Positions 21,884 to 30,170 of a DNA stretch of 64,000 nucleotides are shown piece by piece. Positions within the stretch are counted from its first letter, which is position 1. Each line of letters begins with the position of its first letter. This DNA comes from Phoenix dactylifera (Eukaryota > Streptophyta > Magnoliopsida > Arecales > Arecaceae), in the NCBI RefSeq assembly GCF_009389715.1, contig NC_052407.1, positions 7,846,475 to 7,910,474 on the forward strand, written 5' to 3'. The notes under the pieces are model-generated. The model had not been told where the DNA came from. It searched no databases and worked only from the letters and a program-made list of their open reading frames with translations. A program made the position numbers and the translations under genes.

Positions 21884-21900
21884 GTAGCCCCCCACTTCCG
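21884..21900 (-). other. Polypurine tract next to the 3' LTR
   Basis: Minus strand GGAAGTGGGGGGCTAC directly before the LTR start TGTTACGGGGG. The position and purine content fit the plus-strand primer of LTR retrotransposons. Confidence 0.7.
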
Positions 21901-22160
21901 AGCCTGGAACCAGGAGGGGAACGGGTGAAGGGAGTGATGCTTCGAGATTGCCGCCATCCCTCGGAAAGGCGCGCGCGCTCCGAGCTCTCCGCCCCCTTTT
22001 TTTTTTTTTATATGGCGTATGGCGGTTGTCGCTGATCTGGCGGTCTGCAGATTTCGGCGGACATCCTTCCTTAATGGCGTCGATTCGCCTTTGGGGCGAG
22101 AACGATCCTTCGGTAGCCAGGCGTCCTCTGGCGCCACCGAGGCGTCACCCGCCTTTCTGC

Positions 22161-22168
22161 CTATTTAA
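22161..22168 (+). promoter_or_regulatory. TATA box of the antisense gene
   Basis: CTATTTAA on the plus strand, followed by a pyrimidine-rich leader (CTTTCTCTTCACAGG) suitable as a start site and then by a likely 5'-UTR intron (22303-22428). About 265 bp before the ATG at 22431. Confidence 0.5.
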
Positions 22169-22302
22169 CCGGGGGCCCTCCCCCGTCCGCCTTTCTCTTC
22201 ACAGGCATCCTCGAGTTTCTCCCTTGTGCTGTTGCCGTTGCCGTCGGACTGTTCGTTCGCTCCTCCTTTGACGCTATCGGAGCCGTTCTTCCTTCCCTTC
22301 CG

Positions 22303-22428
22303 GTGAGTTGCCCCACTCTTCAATTTAGGGCTCTCCGTACTTTCTCCTTTCGTATTAGTGTACCCCAGTCGTTTCGGTCCCTTCTCCCCTCTTGACCCCG
22401 TCCTGACCGTAGATTCTCTGGCCGTTAG
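22303..22428 (+). other. Probable 5'-UTR intron of the antisense gene
   Basis: Donor TTCCG|GTGAGTTG and acceptor GGCCGTTAG, ending two bases before the ATG at 22431. Pyrimidine-rich throughout. Splicing is inferred from consensus only. Confidence 0.5.
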
Positions 22429-22430
22429 GG

Positions 22431-24744
22431 ATGGACGAAGTAAGAGCGGACCGCATTCAGTCGGAGCTAGTCCCCGAAGACCTAGATAGGTTCGTGGCCC
22501 GGTACCACCTTCCCGAAGCCTGCAACGTTACGCTCCCGGGGCCTGAGGAGAGGATGTCCCATCCTCCTCCAGGGAAGGTCGCCATTAATGAGGACATCCT
22601 TCGGGCTGGGTTCCGCTTTCCCCCCTCGGACTTAGTCGTGCAGGTGCTTCGAGGTTTAAGAGTGGCGCCGACGCAACTGGTGCCGAACTCATGGCGTACC
22701 CTGACGGCCTTCCAGGTTCTCTGCCGCATGCACGAGGTTTCCGCCACCCTGAATGTCTTTTGGGAATGCTACGGCCTGAGCGGCCACCCCCGGGACAGAG
22801 GGTGGTGGTGCTTTGCGGCGCGGCGAGGGTGCGGCCTCGTCAAGGAGGCTCCTTCCTCCATTCATGGCTGGAAGGAGCGTTTCTTTTTCATCGACGTAGA
22901 TCCCTCTTGGGGAATCGGGACAACCTGGGAGACGCCGATGAAGTCCCCGATCAGCCTATCGAGGTTGTCAAGGGAGGAGTCCGATGGCGTCGCCGTTTTG
23001 AGGGGGTTGGTTGCCGAGGGCCGGCTCCCCCCGGTGGCTCGCCTTATTTCCGAGGATGCCTTGGTGAACGTCGGTCTGAGCTCGGTCCCCGCCGACCGTG
23101 AGCCCGCCATCACTTCTTCTTTTTTAGCTCTTTTCTCCTCTTTCGTTTCTTCTTTCCATCAGTTTCTCAGTTTCTAACCATCTCGTTCTTTTTGCAGAAA
23201 TCGACGACGTCATGCAGTCGGACAGGGCAATGGCTGTTAGTAGGGCGTCCCTACTGGAAGCGGTCCGGAGGAAGAAACGGACTCCTCCGAGCGAGGTCCC
23301 ACCGGCGAAGAAGCCCCGCCAGCAGGCGACTCCGACAGACGGGTCCGGGCCCACCGATCAGGGGGACGCCGCGGGCTCGGACCGACAGTTGACGCCGTAT
23401 TAGCCCTCCGGTGATGAGACTACCGCTTTTCCGGAGGTGTCATCCGGGCGCGCCCGAGACGGCCAGGTCGGACGCGGTCGGTCCCCAGCCCGGCCTTCGA
23501 CTCGGTCGGCCTCGGATGATACGAGGAGGGGCGCGCCGAGGCCTCGGCCGAGCGGGACCCTGTCGATTTCTGGCGCGGCCCCCGCCCCGAGCACGGTCGG
23601 CATGACTCTCCCTCAAGCAATGGGTAAGGGTAAGGCCGCAGAACCACCGTCCGGCTCCGGGGCGAAGTCGGGGTCGGCCTTCACTTTCGCCGGCGCCCGA
23701 AACCTCATCGAGACGGTGCTGCTGGAGGGTGACCGTAGGCAGGTCCGGCAGATGAGGATCCCTGAAGTCGGAGCTGCCAGCTGCGTCTGCCTCATGTCGG
23801 TGAGTGTTCTTTTGGTCGCTTTCGTCATTTATAGGCTCTATTGATCCCCGTCTGACGCTCTCATTTTTCCTGTCTCTTAGCTCGCCCAGTACATGATCCG
23901 TCTGGAGGAGAGCCACGAGGAACAGGCGAGGCTCCTGGCGAAGGCCGAGAGCCGACTGAAAGCTGTAGAGGAGGGAGGCCAGGCTGCGGCGGGGAGAACG
24001 ACCAGGGACCTCGAGACGAGGCTCCAGGTGGCCGAAGAGCGGGCACTCGGCTTCGCCGCCCTCGAGAGGCAACTGTTGGAGGCTCAGGAGCAACTCAAGG
24101 TTGCCTCGGGTCTCGAAAGCGAGATCAGGAAGGCGGAGGAGCGAGCCGAAAAGCAGTCCCGGAAGGCTGCCGACTTCCGGGAGAGGTGGGAGAAGGCCCA
24201 GCAGTCGGCCGACAACGCCCGCAACCGAACCCGATCTCTTGAAGCCAAGATGGCCGAATTGGAGTCGGCCTTGGAGGGGACTCGTGCGAGCAACCAGGAG
24301 CTTCATTCGCGCCTGGAGGAGGCTGAGGCTGCTCGCATCGCTGCCGAGGCGAAGCACATGGAGGCTCGGGCCGATCTGCTGAGGGTCTCCTCCGAGGCGG
24401 ACGAGCGGATTGTGGCGAAGGTCATGGAAGCGAAAGCTCAGATTACGGAGCGAGCGGAGGCGGCGCTGGATGAGAAGAGCGCAGAAATCGGGCGTCAGGC
24501 GGTACAGGCCTATCGTCAGTCCGCCGAGTTCATCCGTGACATGTCGGATGCGGGGTCCGACTCCTTTGCCTTAGGCTTCGATGAAGGCCTGGCAAGGGTG
24601 TCCACTAAATACCCCGGAATTGACCTGAGTGGGGTCTCCCTCCTCGACTCCCCTCCGATGCCATTGCCTGCCGGTTCTCCAACCGTCTCCCTACCCTTCG
24701 CGGACGTGCTCGCCGTTCCCGATCCAGGGGTTCCTCCAAGCTGA
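22431..24744 (+). pseudogene. Antisense, three-exon retroelement gene (putative gypsy-type transposon protein), one nonsense codon
   Basis: On the strand opposite gag-pol. Exons 22431-23097, 23198-23799 and 23881-24744 join with consistent phase across GTGAGC/TTTGCAG and GTGAGTG/TCTCTTAG introns, giving about 710 codons. Exon 1 (CNVTLPGPEER, FRFPPSDLVVQVLRGL, PNSWRTLTAFQVLC, WKERFFFID) matches the domain called putative gypsy-type transposon / Transposase_28 in plant annotations (from memory). Exon 2 is basic and Pro/Ser-rich (RRKKR, KKPR). Exon 3 is a long coiled coil ending in a conserved tail (GFDEGLARVSTKYPGIDLSGV). A TAG at 23401-23403, codon 291, interrupts exon 2; the frame is open on both sides. 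Function is unknown. Such antisense extra ORFs are known in Tat elements. Confidence 0.8.
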
Positions 24745-24914
24745 CCCTCTGTACTTTTTCTTTGTTCTTTTCTTTGTATGTTGGCGTTTTGCCATGTTGT
24801 ATGGGTCTCGGCCCTGATGCAACGAAAGTTAATGCAAACAAAGTGTTTCCTCATTTCACTTTCGTCCTTCCTCTTTTTAACTCTTCGTAGCGTCTCGCCG
24901 ACTCCTGACTCTTG
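24745..24914 (+). other. 3' flank of the antisense gene
   Basis: T-rich sequence after the stop, with an AATGCAAACAAAG stretch that could serve for polyadenylation. No other signal. Confidence 0.35.
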
Positions 24915-25330
24915 AAGTTCCTCCGGCACTAGGCCAGGCATCCGAGGGTTAGGCCTCAGGAAATCCTTCCGGCGCTAGGCCAGGCATCCGAGGGTTAGGC
25001 CTCAGGAAATTCTTCCGGCGCTAGGCCAGGCATCCGAGGGTTAGGCCTCAGGAAATTCTTCCGGCGCTAGGCCAGGCATCCGAGGGTTAGGCCTCAGAAA
25101 ATTCTTCCGGCGCTAGGCCAGGCATCCGAGGGTTAGGCCTCAGGAAATTCTTCCGGCGCTAGGCCAGGCATCCGAGGGTTAGGCCTCAGGAAATTCTTCC
25201 GGCGCTAGGCCAGGCATCCGAGGGTTAGGCCTCAGGAAATTCCTCCGGCGCTAGGCCAGGCATCCGAGGGTTAGGCCTCAGAAAATTCTTCCGGCGCTAG
25301 GCCAGGCATCCGAGGGTTAGGCCTCAGAAA
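24915..25330. repeat. Tandem array of 46-bp units, about 9 copies
   Basis: Unit core CGCTAGGCCAGGCATCCGAG plus GGTTAGGCCTCAGGAAATTC. Copies differ at only a few sites, so the array is recent or homogenised. It lies between the antisense gene and the 121-bp array. Confidence 0.95.
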
Positions 25331-26436
25331 ATTCCGCTCATTGGTCGGCCAAGGCTGGCGCAAGCCGAGGCGACCGGTCGGGGCTTCAGGCTAGTCTGCT
25401 CCCGGGATGATCATCGGGTTAGCCTGGCATCCGAGGACTGAGCCTCGGGGAATTCCACTCGTTGGTCGGCCAAGGCTGGCGCAAGCCGAGGCGACCGGTC
25501 GGGGCTTCAGGCTAGTCTGCTCCCGGGATGATCATCGGGTTAGCCTGGCATCCGAGGGTCGAGCCTCGGGGAATTCCGCTCGTTGGTCGGCCAAGGCTGG
25601 CGCAAGTCGAGGCGACCGGTCGGGGCTTCAGGCTAGTCTGCTCCCGGGATGATCATCGGGTTAGCCTGGCATCCGAGGGCCGAGCCTCGGGGAATTCCGC
25701 TCGTTGGTCGGCCAAGGCTGGCGCAAGCCGAGGCGACCGGTCGGGGCTTCAGGCTAGTCTGCTCCCGGGATGATCATCGGGTTAGCCTGGCATCCGAGGG
25801 CCGAGCCTCGGGGAATTCCGCTCGTTGGTCGACCAAGGCTGGCGCAAGCCGAGGCGACCGGTCGGGGCTTCAGGCTAGTCTGCTCCCGGGATGATCATCG
25901 GGTTAGCCTGGCATCCGAGGGCCGAGCCTCGGAGAATTCCGCTCGTTGGTCGGCCAAGGCTGGCGCAAGCCGAGGCGACCGGTCGGGGCTTCAGGCTAGT
26001 CTGCTCTCGGGATGATCATCGGGTTAGCCTGGCATCCGAGGGCCGAGCCTCGGGAAATTCCGCTCGTTGGTCGGCCAAGGCTGGCGCAAGCCGAGGCGAC
26101 CGGTCGGGGCTTCAGGCTAGTCTGCTCTCGGGATGATCATCGGGTTAGCCTGGCATCCGAGGGCCGAGCCTCGGGGAATTCCGCTCGTTGGTCGGCCAAG
26201 GCTGGCGCAAGCCGAGGCGACCGGTCGGGGCTTCAGGCTAGTCTGCTCCCGGGATGATCATCGGGTTAGCCTGGCATCCGAGGGCCGAGCCTCGGAGAAT
26301 TCCGCTCGTTGGTCGACCAAGGCTGGCGCAAGCCGAGGCGACCGGTCGGGGCTTCAGGCTAGTCTGCTCCCGGGATGATCATCGGGTTAGCCTGGCATCC
26401 GAGGGCCGAGCCTCGGGGAATTCCGCTCGTTGGTCG
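25331..26436. repeat. Tandem array of 121-bp units, 9 copies plus a stub
   Basis: Near-identical 121-bp units, each with GGTCGGCCAAGGCTGGCGC, GGGATGATCATCGGGTTAGC and GGCATCCGAGGGCCGAGCC. Because 121 is not a multiple of 3, each unit opens an 81-codon frame overlapping the next; these are not genes. The part GGCATCCGAGGG...GCCTCGGGGAATTC is related to the 46-bp unit next door. Confidence 0.95.
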
Positions 26437-27521
26437 CGCGCCTATCACTTGCTGCTCGACGGGGTTTCTCCGTGGCCAGCTGCGATCGTATTTCTCCTCC
26501 TCTCGACGCGTCGCCTGGGGAACACCAGAAGACTATTAAATGCTAATTGAGGCGTTACCTGGAAAATCGGATCGGCCAGTTGCTGCTTGCGAGGAGTGCC
26601 AGTTAAGCGGCCGCGATACGCGCGTTCTTCGAGGCGGATGTGGCCTGGGCGCGTGCGGAGATACGCGTGCCGTGGGATACACGCCGCCCGGAGTGTCCTG
26701 CATGAAGAATGCAATTAAGGAGAACGACGCTTAGGAGGTCGTGGGAGGATACGCCTCGAGAGCCGGAACGGCTCCGGATTCGATGCGCCCGCATTTATTG
26801 GAGCCACCCGCATCGGAACGACCGGGGGGCCACAGTTTGGCTATAAATATAAGGGCAGGTGCGGTGGAGCCTGCCAAGCCGGAGCTGTTCAGGTTGCCAT
26901 GGATCGTGGACCTCCTCTCCGATGCGTGGCTGGGAAGCCCCTGCCGGAAGAACGGGAGGTGCGCCCCTCGCGACTTCCGCCAACTAGCCGTTTCATCTGG
27001 GATCAACGGGGAGATTCTCCCCGGTGGAACTCCGCTCTAGGCGTTTCATCCGGGATCACATCCCCCCTCTTTTCCGTCCCACCTCCCGATTGAGCTCTGC
27101 GCCAGACGCTTCATCCGGGATCGCGCCTCCTCGCGCTCTTCTCCCTTGTATTCCTTCCCTCCCCTTCTCTTGGGGAGGGCCGGAATATCCTTTGGAGGTG
27201 GCGTTTCTGTAGGAGCAGCGTGAACTCCTCCTTCGTCCACTTCTTCTTCGTCCGCGCCGGCTCTTCGTCTTTTGCGTGAGGCGTCGATGGCGCCTCCGAG
27301 GAGAAGCACCCACGCCCGGTGGGATTACAGCTGCTTCGGGTGGAGGGTTCGGGATCCCGGATCTTCAACTCTACGGAGTCCCCACCTCTTCCTTACTTTC
27401 TTTACTCCCCAATCCCCCTCTGGGAATTCTTTGTAATCACACGAACACGCCATTGCGACCAGGAATTATTGAAATAAAAAGGACTATACATTTTTTGAAC
27501 TGTCTTTCTGGCTTTGTCTTT
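26437..27521. other. Post-pol non-coding region of the Tat element
   Basis: No convincing gene. A plus-strand TATA-like CTATAAATATAAG lies at 26841-26853. A motif close to CGTTTCATCCGGGATC occurs three times between about 26988 and 27122. In element orientation this is the sequence following the integrase stop. Confidence 0.5.
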
Positions 27522-30170
27522 CTACTGGTAATACACCCGTAGGTTAGCGGAATTCCAGCTCCTTGGAATTTCTCGACCATCTAGGGCCTCCAACTGGTAG
27601 GAGCCAGGTCGGTTTACCCAGCGAACCCTATACGGGCCTTCCCAATTTGGCGCCAGCATCCCACCTTCCGCGGGTTGAGATGCTTTGGCTCGCCTTAGCA
27701 CCAGATCTCCGATTCTGAAAAGTTTTGGTCGGACCTTGGAGTTATAATATCGGGCCACCCTCCGCTGATACATCGCCATCCGAACCTGCGCCATTTCCCT
27801 CGCTTCTTCCAAGAGGTCCAAGTTTCCTCGGAGTTGCTCCGAATTGGCCTCGGGTCGGTGCGTAGCCACCCGGGGCGAGGGGAGTCCGAGCTCCACGGGG
27901 ACAACCGCTTCCGTGCCATAGGTTAGGCTGAAAGGCGTCTCCCCGGTAGAGGTCCGATGCGTGGTCCGATACGCCCAAAGGACGTTCTCGAGTTCTTCGA
28001 CCCAAGCTTGCCCCGTCCGACCGATTCGCGCCTTAATTCCTTGGAGGATTGTCCGGTTTGTCACCTCGGCCTCACCGTTGGTTTGGGGATGCGACACAGA
28101 TGTGAACCGATGCTCGATCCCGAATTCCTCGCAGAAGTCACGGAAATGCTTGTTGTCGAACTGTCGACCATTATCCGAGATGAGGACCCGGGGTACCCCA
28201 AATCGGACAATGATGTTTTTCTTCACGAATTTCCGGACTTGCGCCTCCGTGATAGTGGCCAGCGGCTCTGCCTCCACCCACTTGGTGAAGTAGTCGATTG
28301 CAACAATCAAGAATTTCCGCTGGGCGGAAGCGACGGGGAATGGTCCGAGGATATCCATTCCCCACTGTGCGAAGGGCCAGGGTGCGGTGATTGGTGCCAA
28401 GGGGACAGAAGGGACTCTCTGGACGTTGGCGTGGCGCTGGCAGGCGTCGCATTTCCGCACGTGATCCTTTGAGTCCTCCAACAAGGTAGGCCAATAATAG
28501 CCTTGCCTCATGATCTTGTGCGCCAAGGACCTAGCCCCCGAGTGCGATCCGCAGACGCCCTCATGGACTTCGCCGAGGACGTAGGCCGCCTCCGAGGGGC
28601 GGAGGCACCTTAAGAGGAGGACGGTAAACGAGGTCCGATACAGCCTCCCTTCATAGAGTACGTAGTGGGCGGACTTCTTGACGAGTCGCCGAGCTTGATC
28701 TTCGTCTTCAGGGAGGATCCCTTCGGCGAGGTAGGCGACGAGCGGGTCCATCCAAGACGGCTCCGGATCAATCGCCATCACCGCTCCAGCCTCGCCGATG
28801 CTCGGGGCATCCAGGGTCTCCAGGTAGATTGCCCTCGACAAGTTGTGCGCCTCTGCGCCCACCAAGCGGGACAACCTGTCGGCCCTGGCATTTTCACTTC
28901 TGGGGACTTGCTGGATGTCGACACTGCCGAGGTCGGGAATGAGTGCTTGCACCTTCCGGACGTAGTTCTGCATGGTCGGGCTCCGGGCCTCGAACTCCCC
29001 ACGGACCTGCCCGACCACCAGCTGGGAGTCGGTGAAGACCTTCAAACGCCAGATGCCGAGCTCCCCGGTGAGTTTGAGTCCTGCGACTAGGGCCTCGTAT
29101 TCCGCCTCGTTGTTGGTAACTGGAAATCCGAACCTCAAGGCATACTCGGCTATCACTCCATCAGGACTGGTTAGGACCAGCCCGGCCCCTCCACCCTCGG
29201 GGTTCGACGACCCATCGATGTGAAGCGTCCAGGTCGGGAGGTCGAGGCTGGGCGTTTCCGGCGGTCTAGGTTCCGCCTCCTGCACCGTGCACTCAGCGAG
29301 GAAGTCCGCGAGCACCTGGGCCTTGATGGCGGGTCGAGGCTGGTAGCGGATGTCGAACTCACCGAGTTCTACTGCCCACTTCACCAGCCGTCCCGCATTC
29401 TCGGGGTTGCTGAGGATCTGTCGTAACGGTTGATCAGTTAAGAGGGTGACAGAATGGGCCTGAAAATAGGGGCGGAGCCTCCTGGTCGCGGTCAGCAGCG
29501 CGAAGGCGATCTTTTCGGCCTTCGTATACCGCGTCTCGGCGTCCCGTAGGACCCGGCTGATGTAGTACACAGGCTTCTGGAGCTTTGCCTTTTTCCGAAC
29601 CAGCACCGCACTGACCGCGGTTGGGGAGACCGCCAGATAGAGGTAGAGCATCTCCCCTTCTTGCGGCTTGGACAGTAGGGGAGGAGACGCCAGGTATTCC
29701 TTGAGCTGGTCGAATGCTGCTTGACATTCGGCCGTCCAGAGGAAGTCTTTTGGGCGTTTTAACACCTTGAAGAATGGTTGGCAGCGTTCGGCCGATTTTG
29801 CCACAAATCGTCCGAGCGCGGCGACCCTTCCAGCGAGCTCCTGAACTTCTTTTACTTTGGTCGGAGGGGACATACCTTGGATGGCCTTGATTTTGTCCGG
29901 GTTGGCTTCGATACCTCGTTGGTTGACAATGAAACCAAGGAACCTCCCGGCCGAAGCGCCAAAGGCGCACTTCGCTGGGTTCAGCTTCATGCGAAACTTC
30001 CGTAAGGTGGTGAAAGTCTCCTCCAGATCTACGATGTGCTGGTCTGCCTGGTGGCTCTTCACCAGCATATCGTCCTCGTATACCTCCATGTTCCGGCCGA
30101 TTTGCTCTTTGAAGATTTTGTTGACGAGGCGCTGGTAAGTGGCGCCAGCGTTCTTCAGACCGAAGGGCAC
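27522..30170 (-). CDS. pol, downstream part: RT C-terminal half, two RNases H, integrase
   Basis: An open frame of 882 codons that continues RT after the frameshift near 30170. It starts at PFGLKNAGATYQRL and has the RT active-site motif as YEDDMLV (valine replaced by glutamate; both aspartates kept). The first RNase H runs through RDAETRY and LTDQPL. The second has HIDGSSNPEGG, NNEAEYEAL and FTDSQLVV, giving the D-E-D set. Integrase has the HHCC finger (HEGVCGSH to CDAC), then DILGPF, SDNGRQF and NGEAEVTN with all three acidic residues, and a C-terminal GDLVLRR stretch. Product domains would copy RNA to DNA and insert it. It needs the upstream frame to be made as a polyprotein. Confidence 0.93.
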   Translation of the reverse strand: MPFGLKNAGATYQRLVNKIFKEQIGRNMEVYEDDMLVKSHQADQHIVDLEETFTTLRKFRMKLNPAKCAFGASAGRFLGFIVNQRGIEANPDKIKAIQGMSPPTKVKEVQELAGRVAALGRFVAKSAERCQPFFKVLKRPKDFLWTAECQAAFDQLKEYLASPPLLSKPQEGEMLYLYLAVSPTAVSAVLVRKKAKLQKPVYYISRVLRDAETRYTKAEKIAFALLTATRRLRPYFQAHSVTLLTDQPLRQILSNPENAGRLVKWAVELGEFDIRYQPRPAIKAQVLADFLAECTVQEAEPRPPETPSLDLPTWTLHIDGSSNPEGGGAGLVLTSPDGVIAEYALRFGFPVTNNEAEYEALVAGLKLTGELGIWRLKVFTDSQLVVGQVRGEFEARSPTMQNYVRKVQALIPDLGSVDIQQVPRSENARADRLSRLVGAEAHNLSRAIYLETLDAPSIGEAGAVMAIDPEPSWMDPLVAYLAEGILPEDEDQARRLVKKSAHYVLYEGRLYRTSFTVLLLRCLRPSEAAYVLGEVHEGVCGSHSGARSLAHKIMRQGYYWPTLLEDSKDHVRKCDACQRHANVQRVPSVPLAPITAPWPFAQWGMDILGPFPVASAQRKFLIVAIDYFTKWVEAEPLATITEAQVRKFVKKNIIVRFGVPRVLISDNGRQFDNKHFRDFCEEFGIEHRFTSVSHPQTNGEAEVTNRTILQGIKARIGRTGQAWVEELENVLWAYRTTHRTSTGETPFSLTYGTEAVVPVELGLPSPRVATHRPEANSEQLRGNLDLLEEAREMAQVRMAMYQRRVARYYNSKVRPKLFRIGDLVLRRAKASQPAEGGMLAPNWEGPYRVRWVNRPGSYQLEALDGREIPRSWNSANLRVYYQ

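Noticed and set aside
23440-24357. 305-codon minus-strand frame opposite exons 2 and 3 of the antisense gene
   Set aside because: It is Leu/Arg/Gly-rich antisense shadow. The plus strand has the phase-consistent spliced frame with a coiled coil.
25407-26550. Eight overlapping 81-98-codon frames spaced 121 bp apart
   Set aside because: They are the same sequence repeated. The 121-bp unit length throws each copy into a new frame, so this is a tandem array and not a gene family.
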